Assembly (NCBI RefSeq): GCF_024323335.1
Contig: NC_066585.1
Coordinates: 536,618,769 to 536,682,768 of the forward strand
Reading direction: 5' to 3'
Length of the DNA: 64,000 bases
DNA from: Lathyrus oleraceus
Taxonomy: Eukaryota; Streptophyta; Magnoliopsida; Fabales; Fabaceae
Below the pieces are notes generated by a model that saw only the letters and a program-made list of their open reading frames with translations, made no database searches and had not been told where the DNA came from. This document shows positions 43,155 to 54,853 of this stretch, one piece after another. The translations under genes and the position numbers were made by a program. The number at the start of each line of letters is the position of its first letter. Position 1 is the first letter of the stretch.

Positions 43155-44202
43155 TGAAGGTGAGAAAAACAAGAAAGGTGGGTTTGAATTGTTTTGGAAA
43201 ATAAGCGCTTTTGCAAAATAAAATCACACAGGATTTTATACTGGTTCGCTTATAACACAAAGCTACTCCAGTCCACCCGGCCAAGGTGATTTCGCCTTCA
43301 ACAAGGACTTAATCCACTAATCTTGAAAGATTATTACAACCAACGTCTAAGAGAAAGATCTCTTAGTCCTCTCAAGTATACAGACTGCACAGAGTCACTT
43401 GAGGAATTACAACAATTGAGATAAAAACAAAATTAGTAATCTAGAGTGCTTCTAGGATAAAGCAAGTATTACAGCAATTAGAGCAGATAAGAAGTTTCAC
43501 GTTATGAGCAAAAGCTCGTGAAAGTTTAGAGAGAGAGTAGAGTAATTCTGTGCGTTCAGGTGTATCTCTCAATGAGGTTCGCCGTTCTTTATATAGAGGT
43601 GAAAAACGACCGTTTGTAGTAATGGCAGATATTTAGTCTTGATGAGAGTTTAATGCCATAACTTCGTTGTTTCTTGCCAGAACAAGTTTGTCTCCCTGAA
43701 TAACTTCTTTCCAAATAGTTTCTTTCCATTTGAAGTTGAAGTTGTCGTTACTCTTTCTGGATAAGGAAATCCATTATCAGAGTCTGCGTTACTCTGTTAA
43801 TCTGAGATCTTGAGATGTGGCTTCAGAGCTTCTGATAGTCCTGATATTTTAGATTTCCAGTGTTGACTTCTGATGACGTTGAGAGCTTCTGGAATTCTGA
43901 TATACCGTTGCTCAAAGTCAGAACTTCTAAAGCGCGCTTTTTCTTCAGATGCTTCTGAAATTCTGATGCGCTGTTTTGCTCAGAGTCAGAACTTCTAAAG
44001 CGCGTTTCTACTTCAGATGCTTCTGATATTCTGATAATTTGTATCTGATTTGATTCTGTATCTGATGACGCGATCAGATTCCTTTCTTCTTGTTTAGAGT
44101 CCTGCACACTTAGAAACTTTTCGTTAGAGTGCCATTTTTGGTTTCATCCTTTGTTATCATCAAAATCTTGGAATCTGTTGTAGAACTATTTTTGTTCTTA
44201 CA
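43155..44202 (-). repeat. 5' LTR of the SIRE-like element
   Basis: 1048 bp, the same length as 30170-31217 with about eight substitutions. TATA (minus strand) at 43588-43596. It keeps the same 94-codon frame (43823-44107). Confidence 0.93.
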
Positions 44203-44207
44203 GAATG

Positions 44208-45100
44208 CGTGCTAACAACCACTTGATCTGCCACCTCAATTAATGAGGGAGATCAAGTGGTCCACATTTTTAGTTATTTTCTGATTTTCATTTTATTTGG
44301 TTTATTTTCATTCATTCATATATATTTTAATATTGATCCAAAAAATATGAGAGTTTCATCAAAAAAAATTAAATAAATTCCTCTTTCATTTTCTGAATTA
44401 AAATTATTTTTTGGATCATTATTAATATTTTTCATGATTTAATTGATTTTGTGAATATTTTTAATTGTTTAAAAATAGTTTTACGTTTCAAAAAATTATG
44501 AAATTTTTTCTCCAAGGTCCTTTGACCTAGTTTGACCTATGATAAATCTCATGGCTATTTCTTTGGTGTTTTCATGAGGTTCTAGGATTTTGACAAACCA
44601 TAATTTAATTTAATGCATATTTTAATTGATTTTAGTTATTTAAATGCAAAATAAATTATGTTGAGCTTTTGATATTGACTTTTGAGTTTGACTTGTGTTG
44701 TTGGGCCTTGGTCAAGGTTGATTTGACTTTGTTGAGTTAAAATCCTTGGATTTAGGGGATTGATGAAATGTACATTTCATCTCCCAAAATGAATGAATGA
44801 TTTTAATTTGGTAAAAGTCCTCATTTAACCAATTTGTGTTGATTCCATTCCCCTTCCCTATTCATCCCAATCCCCTTCTCTGTTCATTCATGTCATGGAC
44901 CTATGATATCTCTGTATCTTAATACTAGTTGATTGCAAAATCAACATGAGTATGGATGAGATTAGGACCACTCTTTTGCATATTATTTTTGTGTGTGGTA
45001 TGTTTTAGGAGCATAGTTCATTATACTATGTCTCTAACATGCATTAACACCAAAATTTCTATTGCCCGACCTCAAATAGTTATGACTTCTATATAGGTCA
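44208..45100 (+). mobile_element. Ogre-like LTR copy C, part 2
   Basis: It continues LTR C after the SIRE-like insertion and is stopped by the chromovirus at 45101. From 44428 on it is the first copy of the ~3.8-kb tandem duplication. Confidence 0.88.
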
Positions 45101-47462
45101 TGTAACACCCCTTTTTCTACCCCAAAATACTTAACATATAATCAGAGTAAATAAGCACGCATATAAACAAAAGGGCATCACATCGACGTTTTCAAAAACT
45201 AAAAGCTTTCAAAAACCAACGTCATTCATCATCAATATATAATACACCTGGTCATTTAAAATAACACATCTCAATTATCATGAATATTCAAGAATATGCA
45301 TTCGCAGCGGAAAATAATGAATACTCATGTATGTTATAAAATGATCCATGTCCCATACCATGATCATCTCTCAAAAATCTCCTCAAGATAAAATAAAACC
45401 ATAACCAGAATATTTGACATTATGGCCTCTCAAACAGCAATTGCAAATAAGCATGTTCACAAGTAATAATATAATACTTATCCAAATCAGATATGAGTTC
45501 AATACTACTAGTCTACCCAGTGTTACGTGACCAGAGCATTGACTCATTACCTAGTCTTCAAACTAAAATACGGAAACTCTCCAGCTAATCTCGAGCGAGC
45601 AACCGTCCACTTACTTCAGCAATACTACTCTGGAGTATATGCACGATACCGTGTAAAGCATCATTCCAACAGAAGAGTGAGAATTCAAATCATTATGAAG
45701 AAGTATAATAAAGCACAATGATTAAATCAACAATTAAAGGAATTGATCACACTTCATATAACCATGTAAATAATATTAACCAACATTTATTTCACATGTT
45801 TCAAGCACACATAAAACTCAAGTAGTATAATATTCAAATCCAATATTATATTACCAAAAATACACATAACTACAATTATCACATAATCATATACTTTGCC
45901 AAGTTATGTATCCAAACATCATCAAATTCAATTACCATATCTCATACACGCATCACAATCACAATAATGCATACACTCAATTATCACATAACTCTAATGT
46001 GACTCAATGCAAGACATGTGACCCTATGCATGTGGTACCGCAATATGAACCCAACGTTTCACCGCTTTCCGATTCAATATCTAGAATCCAAGCCACGCTT
46101 CCGATCCGGACAAGATCAAAGCCACTACATCTATTTCCAATTAAGGATCAACGTCTACTACGCTTACTTCCAATCAAGGATCAACGTATGCTACGTCTAC
46201 TACGCCTATTTCCAATTAAGGATCAACGTATGCTACCATGTGAACCCACAGTTTCACCGTCTACTACGCCTATTTCCAATTAAGGATCAACGTATGCTAC
46301 CATGTGAACCCATAGTTTCACCGCTTCCACCATGAAGCCGACCATGTCATGAATGAATGTACAAATACCAACACATATGCAATTAAGATCATCTCTACCA
46401 TCTTAACATTCCACATATCACCATAATTCAACTCTATGAATTATCCACCAATGGTACATATACACATTCATAAAAATATATCATTCACAAATATAGGCTA
46501 ATTATCAACTACGCACACTAGATCTCATTGCAAACGAATACAACTTTTTAAAATCTCAATTTTTCATTTTTCAACAGTGGTAACCGGTTAACGCTCGGTG
46601 GGTAACCGATTAACACAAAACAGAGCAAGTAACTGGTTAACGCTCGGTGAGTAACCGGTTAACATAAAATAGAATCAACTTCCTGCGCAGATTTTCAAGC
46701 AAGTAACCGGTTAACGCTCGGTGGGTAACCGGTTAACATAAAACAGAATGCAGAATTTTTTGCATTTTTCATCGTTGGAGGACTTTCGGACCTCCGATTT
46801 CGATTCCGTAAAAAACCAAATGTTCAGAAAATTATGACTCATACAATACTCTAAGTATATAACATTAATTTACAGTTTTAACACAATGAAATCACCACAA
46901 ATCGAGAATATTCATCAAGACCTAACAATTCCAAAACCATGCAATTTAGGGATTTCAACCTAAACATATTTCTACCCATTGCCCCAATTATACTAACCCA
47001 TAATAATAAGGATTCTCCCCCTTACCTCTTCAATTTTCTGGAAACCCTAGCTTCTCTCTTTTCTTCCCCTCTTCTCCTTACTTTTCCTCTTCTCTTTCTC
47101 TATTGTTGTCAAATGATCAAATGAATCCTTATTCTCACTCTCCTCGCTTCTTATATACTAGTATTCTATTTGGGCTTAAAGCATGATACCTCTAATTTAA
47201 TTAATAGGCCCAATAAGACCTAATATTTAAATATCTCTATTTAGTTCAAATAAATTAACCAACACAACATACACTCTAAGTTAATTAATATAACTATTTA
47301 ATTATATCTCATATCAACTAAATAATTGATTAAGACACCAAATTAATTAACATAATCAATTATTATACTACCTAGCAACCAATTAATTAATTAACACTCC
47401 AAATAAATAAAATAAAATATTATAATAATATAAGGAATAAATACTAAAATTGGGTTGTTACA
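45101..47462 (-). repeat. 3' LTR of the chromovirus
   Basis: It contains about five copies of a TTCCAATTAAGGATCAACG module (46118-46320) and three paired GTAACCGGTTAAC modules (46575-46745). Confidence 0.93.
46575..46745. promoter_or_regulatory. Cluster of TAACCGGTTA palindromes in the chromovirus LTR
   Basis: Three units of the form GTAACCGGTTAAC - CGCTCGGTGR - GTAACCGGTTAAC. Four of the six palindromes are perfect in this LTR; the other two have one change. The same cluster is at 52345-52510 in the other LTR. Each contains two inverted GGTTAA cores, the word bound by plant trihelix GT factors, so an enhancer role is possible but unproven. Confidence 0.6.
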
Positions 47463-47476
47463 ACTCTCCCCCACTT
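47463..47476 (-). other. Polypurine tract of the chromovirus
   Basis: ACTCTCCCCCACTT next to the 3' LTR, that is AAGTGGGGGAGAGT on the coding strand. Confidence 0.85.
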
Positions 47477-47502
47477 AAAAGATTTTCGGCCTCGAAAATA
47501 CC

Positions 47503-48237
47503 TCAAACGAACAACTCCGGATACGATTCCTTCATCTTATCCTCGAGTTCCCAAGTAATATTGCCATTGGCGGCTCCACCCCATATCACTTTCACCAAAG
47601 CAATCTCCTTACCACGAAGCTTCTTCACTTCTCGATCTTCAATTCGCATAGATGATGTATAAATCGTCAAATTATCCCGCACTTGAACATCATCTAATGG
47701 AATAACATGCGATGGATCCGCAATGTACTTCCTCAATAGAGACACATGGAACACATCATGAAGATTATAAAGTGACGGTGGTAATGCAATCCGATATGCC
47801 ACTTCACCTACCCTCTCGGAAATCTGATAAGGACCAATGAAACGCGGCGTCAACTTACGCGACTTCAAAGCTCTACCAACACCCGTTATTGGCGTAACTC
47901 GAAGAAACACATGCTCATCTTTCTCAAACTCAAGAGCTTTCCTCCTCTTATCACGATAACTCTTTTGACGACTCTGAGAATCCTTCATCTTCTCTTGAAT
48001 CATCTTAATCTTATCCGTAGTCTCTTGAATTAACTCGGGTCCAACCACAACACTCTCTCCCGATTCGTACCAACATAAAGGAGTCCTACACCTTCTACCA
48101 TAAAGAGCCTCAAAAGGTTCCATTCTAATATTCGAATGGAAACTGTTGTTATACGTAAACTCAATCAAAGGCAAGAAACTATCCCAATTTCCTCCTTGTT
48201 CCAAAACACAAGACCTCAAAAGATCTTCAAGTGACTA
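47503..48237 (-). pseudogene. pol: Chromovirus integrase C-terminal part and chromodomain
   Basis: After the nonsense codon at 48235-48237 the frame resumes as LEDLLRSCVLEQGGNWDSFL and runs 238 codons. It covers the end of the integrase core (FTYNNSFHSNI, ALYGRRCRTP), the GPY/F-type module (LTPRFIGPYQI, YRIALPP) and a C-terminal chromodomain ending WELEDKMKESYPELF. Chromodomains of this clade are thought to steer insertion to chromatin marks. The GPYQI and chromodomain tail identify it as a chromovirus. Confidence 0.88.
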
Positions 48238-50563
48238 AATAATCCTCTCCGTCTGACCATCAGTTTGCGGATGATACGCCGAACTCAAACGCAACTTCGT
48301 ACCCAAAGCACTTTGCAAACCTTCCCAAAATCTCGAAGTGAACCTCAAATCTCTATCCGAAACAATGCTCGACGGAATACCATGCAAACACACAATCCTC
48401 TCGATGTACAACTTAGCAAGTCTCTCCATCGAATAATCCATCCTCATCGGAATAAAATGAGCACATTTCGTCAACCTGTCAACAACGATCGAAATCGCCT
48501 CACAATTACTCAATGTTCTTCGGCAAGCCCGAAACAAAATCCATAGAGATACTATCCCACTTCCACTCGGGAATAGATAACGGTTGCATCAAACCAGACG
48601 GCTTTTGATGTTCAATCTTTGACTTTTGACAAGTCAAACATGAATACACAAATTCCGCTACATCCTTCTTCATACCTTGCCACCAAAACATCTTTCTCAA
48701 GTCTTGATACATTTTAGTAGCACCAAGATGAATACTCAGACCACTTCTATGCCCTTCCTCAAGAATCCTCTTTCTCAAATCCGCAACATCCGGAACACAA
48801 ATTCGATCACGACACCTCATGATACCATTCTCATCAATCCGAAAGTCACCACCTTTGCCTTGATTAATCAATGTCATAACATCGACTAATTTCAAATCTG
48901 ACTTCTGACCTTCTCTAATCTCGTCAAGAATGCCACACGTAAGCTTCAACATACCAAGCTTAACACACGAAGGCGTCGCTTCACAAACCAAACTCAAATC
49001 TCTAAATTGTTCCAACAATTCAAACTCTCGAATCATCAACATAGACATGTGCAATGACTTCCTACTCAATGCATCGGCTACAACATTCGCCTTTCCAGGA
49101 TGATAATTCAAACCAAAATCATAATCTTTAAAGAATTCCAACCATCTCCTTTGTCGCATATTCAATTCTTTCTGATCGAACAAGTACTTCAAACTCTTGT
49201 GATCACTAAACACATCAAATCGCGATCCAAACAAATAATGTCTCCAAAGCTTCAACACAAACACAACGGCGGCCAACTCTAAATCATGCGTCGGATAATT
49301 CCTCTCATGAAATTTAAGTTGCCTTGAAGCATAAGCTACCACTTGCCCTTTTTGCATCAGAACACCTCCCAAACCCAACAAAGAAGCATCACAATACACA
49401 ACGAAAGTTTCTAACGGATCCGGTAAAATCAAAATAGGAGCCGTAGTCAATCTTCTCTTAAGCTCTTGTAAATTCGCTTCACACTGCGAAGTCCAAATGA
49501 AAGCTTGACCTTTCCTAGTCAACTGCGTCAACGGTAACGACAACTTAGAAAATCCTTCAATGAACTTCCTATAATAACCAACCAAACCAAGGAAACTTCG
49601 AATCTCAGCAACAGACTTAGGAGCTTCCCACTGAGATACAACTTCAATCTTCGTAGGATCCACAAAAATACCACCACTCGAAATCACATGTCCAAGAAAA
49701 CTTATTTCACTCAACCAAAACTCACATTTAGAGAGTTTAGCAAACAACTTCCTCTCTTTCAACACCGATAACACAACCTTCAAATGCTCGGCATGATCCT
49801 CTTTACTCTTGGAATAAATCAATATATCATCGATGAACACAACCACAAACTTATCCAGATAATCATGAACAATTCTATTCATATACTCCATAAATACACC
49901 AGGTGCATTAGTCACACCAAAAGGCATCACGGAGTACTCGTAGTGACCGTACCTTGTCCGAAAAGCAGTCTTTTGAATATCCTCAGCCTTTACACGAATC
50001 TGATGATACCCAGACCTCAAATCAATTTTGCTAAACATACAAGCTCCAACCAGCTGATCCATCAGATCGTCAATCCTCGGAAGTGGATACTTGTTCTTAA
50101 TCGTCACTTTATTCAGTTGTCTATAATCAACACATAATCTCATAGAACCTTCTTTCTTCTTGACCAACAGAACAGGTGCACCGCACGGCGACACACTAGG
50201 ACGAATAAACCCCTTCTCAAGCAAGTCTTCAAGTTGACTCTTCAACTCTTTCAACTCAGAAGCAGACATCCTATAGGGAGCCATCGATACAGGACTAGTT
50301 CCAGGAACTAAATCAATCGAAAACTCAACCTCATGTTCCGGCGGTAAATCACTTATATCTTCCGGAAATACCTCCGCAAACTCACAAACTATTGGCAATT
50401 CTTCAATCGTCCTCTTCTCGCGAATATCCAAAGTTGCCAACAACATAAACAACTCGGCACCACCTTGCACCGATTCATCAACTTGCTTAGCAGACACAAA
50501 CCAATCTTCCTTAGCACTAACCTCAGAAAAAATAACCGTCTTCTTGAAACAGTTAATATACAC
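48238..50563 (-). pseudogene. pol: Chromovirus pol: reverse transcriptase, RNase H, integrase (frameshifted)
   Basis: The main frame 50563-48506 (685 codons) begins in the last protease residues ([15 protein letters not shown]), then reverse transcriptase ([39 protein letters not shown]), RNase H ([31 protein letters not shown]) and integrase zinc domain ([10 protein letters not shown]). At about 48520 an extra A shifts the frame, and the integrase core continues at 48537-48238 (VVDRLTKCAHF, IVSDRDLRFTSRFW, HPQTDGQTER). A nonsense codon at 48235-48237, where relatives have glutamine, ends it. The enzyme would not be made as one protein. Confidence 0.9.
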
Positions 50564-50639
50564 CCGATTAAATTCTAACCAACACCATCCTCGAAACCGA
50601 CCTCTCTTCGGGTTTAGGAAAAGTACAACATTCTCAAAA

Positions 50640-50760
50640 CAGGTTAACTAGCCAACACTGCACTCTTGCATGCAACAACATAATGTCCAAGCTTGATACA
50701 ATTGGAACATCCAAAATAAGCAGACGCTTCTCCCCCACTTGTTTCATTCCCAACCTGCAA
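50640..50760 (-). pseudogene. gag: Leftover gag zinc knuckle of the chromovirus
   Basis: On the minus strand a frame around 50670-50740 reads CSNCIKLGHYVVAC, a perfect CX2CX4HX4C nucleocapsid knuckle. It is all that remains of gag; the rest and most of the protease are deleted on either side, leaving about 300 bp between primer site and reverse transcriptase. Confidence 0.75.
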
Positions 50761-50850
50761 ATGGAAAATAAAACAAGCATCGACAGTGTTCTCACACACA
50801 TGTCGCATACTAGGGAACAAACATAACTAAACAACCTGGCCGGACGGACC

Positions 50851-50867
50851 GACCTGCTCTGATACCA
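50851..50867 (-). other. Primer-binding site of the chromovirus
   Basis: The coding strand reads TGGTATCAGAGCAGGTC, a 17-base match to the usual plant initiator Met-tRNA site, four bases from the 5' LTR. Confidence 0.95.
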
Positions 50868-50871
50868 CTAA

Positions 50872-53236
50872 TGTAACACCCCTTTTTCTACCCCAAAATA
50901 CTTAACATGTAATCAGAGTAAATAAGCACGCATATAAACAAAAGGGCGTCACATCGATGTTTTCAAAAACTAAAAGCTTTCAAAAACCAACATCATTCAT
51001 CATTAATATACAATACACCTGGTCATTTAAAATAACACATTTCAATTATCATGAATATTCAAGAATATGCGTTCGCAGCGGAAAATAGTGAATACTCATG
51101 TATTTCATAAAATGATCCATGTCCCATACTATGATCATCTCTCAATAATCTCCTCAAGATAAAATAAAACCATAACCAGAATATTTGGCACTATGGCCTC
51201 TAAAACAACAATTGCAAATAAGCATGTTCACAAGTAATAATATAATACTTATCCAAATCAGATATGAGTTCAATACTACTAATCTACCCAGTGTTACATG
51301 ACCAGAGCATTAACTCATTACCTAGTCTTCAAACTAAAATACGGAAACTCTCCGGCTAATCTCGAGCGAGCTACCGTCCACTTACTTCAGCAATACTACT
51401 CTGGAGTATCTGCATAATGCCGTGTAAAGCATCATTCCAACAGAAGGGTGAGAATTCAAATCATTATGAAGAAGTATAATAAAGCACAATGATTAAATCA
51501 ACAATTAAAGGAATCCATCACACTTCATATAACCATGTAAATAATATTAACCAACATTTATTTCACATGTTTCAAGCACACATAAAACTCAAGGAGTATA
51601 ATATTCAAATCCAATATTATATTCCCAAAAATACACATAACTACAATTATCACATAATCATATACTTTGCCAAGTTATGTATCCAAACATCATCAAATTC
51701 AATTACCATATCTCATACACGCATCACAATCACAATAATGCATACACTCAATTATCACATAACTCTAATGTGACTCAATGCAAGACATGTGACCCTATGC
51801 ATGTGGTACCGCAATATGAACCCAACGTTTCACCGCTTTCCGATTCAATATCTAGAATCCAAGCCACGCTTCCGATCCGGACAAGATCAAAGCCACTACG
51901 TCTATTTCCAATTAAGGATCAACGTCTACTACGCTTATTTCCAATCAAGGATCAATGTATGCTACATCTACTACGCCTATTTCCAATTAAGGATCAACTT
52001 ATGCTACCATGTGAACCCACAGTTTCACCGTCTACTACGCCTATTTCCAATTAAGGATCAACGTATGCTACCATGTGAATCCACAGTTTTACCGCTTCCA
52101 CTATGAAGTCGACCATGCCATGAATGAATGTACAAATACCAACACATATGCAATTAAGATCATCTCTACCATCTTAACATTCCACATATCACCATAATTA
52201 AACTCTATGAATTATCCACCAATGGTACATATACACATTCATAACAATATATCATTCACAAATATAGGCTAATTATCAACTACGTACACTAGATCTCATT
52301 GGAAATGAATACAACTTTTTAAAATCTCAAATTTTCACTTTTCAACAGTGGTAACCGGTTAACGCTCGGTGGGTAACGAGTTAACACAAAACAGAGCAAG
52401 TAACCGGTTAACGCTCGGTGAGTAACCGGTTAACATAAAACAGAATCAACTTATTGCGTAGATTTTGAAGCAAGTAGCCGGTTAACGCTCGGTGGGTAAC
52501 CGGTTAACATAAAACAGAATGCAGAATTTTCTGCATTTTTCATCGTTAGAGGACTTTCGGACCTCCGATTTCGATTCCGTAAAAAGCCAAACGTTCAAAA
52601 AATTATGACTCATACAATACTTTAAGTATATAACATAAATTTACAGTTTTAACACAATGAAATCACCACAAATCGAGAATATTCATCAAGACCTAACAAT
52701 TCCAAAACCATGCAATTTAGGGATTTCAACCTAAACATATTTCTACCCATTGCCCCAATTATACTAACCCATAATAATAAGGATTCTCCCCCTACCTCTT
52801 CAATTTTCTGGAAACCCTAGCTTCTCTCTTGTTCTTCCCCTCTTCTCCTTACTTTTCCTCTTCTCTTTCTCTATTGTTATCAAATGATCAAATGAATCCT
52901 AATTCTCACTCTCCTCACCTCTTATATACTAGTATTCTATTTGGGCTTAAAGCATGATACCTCTAATTTAATTAATAGGCCCAATAAGACCTAATATTTA
53001 AATATCTCTATTTAGTTCAAATAAATTAACCAACACAACATACACTCTAAGTTAATTAATATAATTTTTTAATTATATCTCATATCAACTAAATAATTGA
53101 TTAACACACCAAATTAATTAACATAATCAATTATTATACTACCTAGCAACCAATTAATTAATTAACACTCCAAATAAATAAAATATAATATAATAATAAC
53201 AATATAAGGAATAAATACTAAAATTGGGTTGTTACA
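50872..53236 (-). repeat. 5' LTR of the chromovirus
   Basis: 2365 bp, TGTAACACCCC...GTTACA. It carries the same TTCCAATTAAGGATCAACG modules (51889-52090) and TAACCGGTTA cluster (52345-52510) as the other LTR. Confidence 0.93.
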
Positions 53237-53241
53237 GGTCC

Positions 53242-54853
53242 AATTACGATTACTTAACATAGCGCTAAATTTGTGACACAAAAGGCATATCATTCTAGTA
53301 AGTGAGATTGCAAGTCTCCCATCTTTTCACGGTATTGTATGGAAACTTGGCTTTTTTTCCTTCCTTTGGAAGATGTCTTGGTTCAAGGATCCATGCTTGT
53401 GAATAGTGGGTTGAGTGTTCTCCAAAGAATGACTTAAACAAAACAAAATAAAAAACAATACTAACTTCTAATCAATTAACAACTAACATTTAATTTCAAG
53501 TCATTTACTTTTTATGCATTTTAATTTCAAGTCTTATTTCATTTACCATTATTCATACCATTCAATTTGTTTACTTTAATGTCATTTTTACTTTGCTCAC
53601 TTGAGCCATACTTTGTGAATATGTTGTGTTTGGATATACTTGTTTGTGTTTGTGTTCATTTGACCTTAATGTACATAATAAGAACAAAAACCCTAAAAGG
53701 AATTTTGTGTGGACTATTGGATTTGATCTGAGACATTGGACTTAGAATTAGGCAACACTCCCTATGCAAAGGACTTGGCCAATCCTGACTTTCATGAAAC
53801 CAAGTGCTTGTGAAGTGAACTTTTATCTGATATAAATATTGAAGATCCATTTGAGTTCATCTGCAACATGATCATATTGAAGCTGTTCTTTTGAACTTGT
53901 GCCTAATGCCTATCTTTGAAGTCATCTGACACATGGGAAATTATGAAGAAGATCATGGAGTGGCTAAGCTTGGATGTGGCTATCTTTATTTGATGCCTTG
54001 CTCTTCACCTTGCTATTTGTGTATTGATATTGCTTGATTCTAAAGTCCAAGGGAAATTTGGGTTTCTATATAACATACTTGTCTATTGGATTGCAGCCCA
54101 TTGGTCAGATCTTTTCAACTCTTAACTTTTAAATTTGTGCTTAGGATTAGTCTCTTCATCTCCTCCCCACTTCTTTAATTTCAAAATCTCTCCCTCCTTT
54201 TAAAATCTTCTTTGCTTGTATTTTTCTAAACTTAGACTTTATTGCAAATTAGAAACTTTGGTCTTATGCCATTGCCTTTTCAAATTCCTTTTCTTAATCA
54301 AACTTGTAAATAAACTTAACTACACTTGACTTAAAATTTCAAAAAAAGAAGAAGCAAAAAGAACTAACACTCATTCAAACCTTTTTAGGCCTTTTGTGCC
54401 TCTTTCAAACTTAAACTTTTGTTAAAAGCAATCCACTCACTTTGAAATTTATACTACGAACTACGAGGATTTGATCCCTAATTTTTATGTTGGTACGTAG
54501 GCACAAGTCTGAAGGTCTTGTCAAACAAAAAAATATAATTAATGAATTCTTTTCTCATCCCTCCACTCTATTTATTGCAAGCATCATTTTGTACAAAAAC
54601 ACACATGAACACAAAAAAGGACTCCCTAGGAGTACCTAGGACACTTTGGGTACTAACATCTTCCCTCTGTATAACCAACCCCTTTACCTATAATCTCTAC
54701 CATTTTATTAATTTTGATTTGAAAACTTCTTATCTTTGGGTTTTGTTCGTACTTTTCCCTTTTCTCTTGGAAATAATAAAAGCGCAGTGGCGACTCTGGT
54801 TTTATTGATGTTAAGTTTATCCATAGCTTAATGGTCATGAATTTACCATTAAA
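53242..54853 (+). mobile_element. Ogre-like LTR copy C, part 3 (3' end)
   Basis: It completes LTR C to the end corresponding to ...CTACA of copy D (here mutated to ATTAA). The three parts add up to about 4.3 kb, matching LTR B less its first ~400 bp. The next base begins an antisense CACTA fragment. Confidence 0.88.

Larger units (their letters stand above)
30170..44202 (-). mobile_element. SIRE/Maximus-like copia element with env-like ORF (minus strand), interrupted by a solo LTR
   Basis: The borders are exact: GAATG on both sides, 1048-bp LTRs (30170-31217 and 43155-44202), a primer-binding site next to the right LTR and a C-rich (polypurine on the minus strand) tract next to the left LTR. 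By eye about eight differences separate the LTRs, so the insertion is fairly recent. Order on the minus strand is gag (43072-41271), pol (41416-38443, continued at 34577-34438) and an env-like third ORF (33955-31751). A 3860-bp solo LTR lies inside the RNase H region. Without it the element is about 10.2 kb. The third ORF after pol is a hallmark of the SIRE lineage. Confidence 0.93.
45101..53236 (-). mobile_element. Tekay/Del-like chromovirus (Ty3/gypsy), minus strand, internally deleted
   Basis: LTRs 45101-47462 and 50872-53236 (2362 and 2365 bp) start TGTAACACCCC and end GGGTTGTTACA. Flanks read GGTCA and GGTCC, a target duplication with one later change. The first ~150 bp of the LTRs show six differences, so it is older than the SIRE-like and Ale-like insertions. 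A perfect methionine-tRNA primer site and a polypurine tract are present. The internal region is only 3.4 kb because most of gag and protease are gone. Pol has one frameshift and one nonsense codon. Lineage is inferred from the pol wording and the C-terminal chromodomain. Confidence 0.92.
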
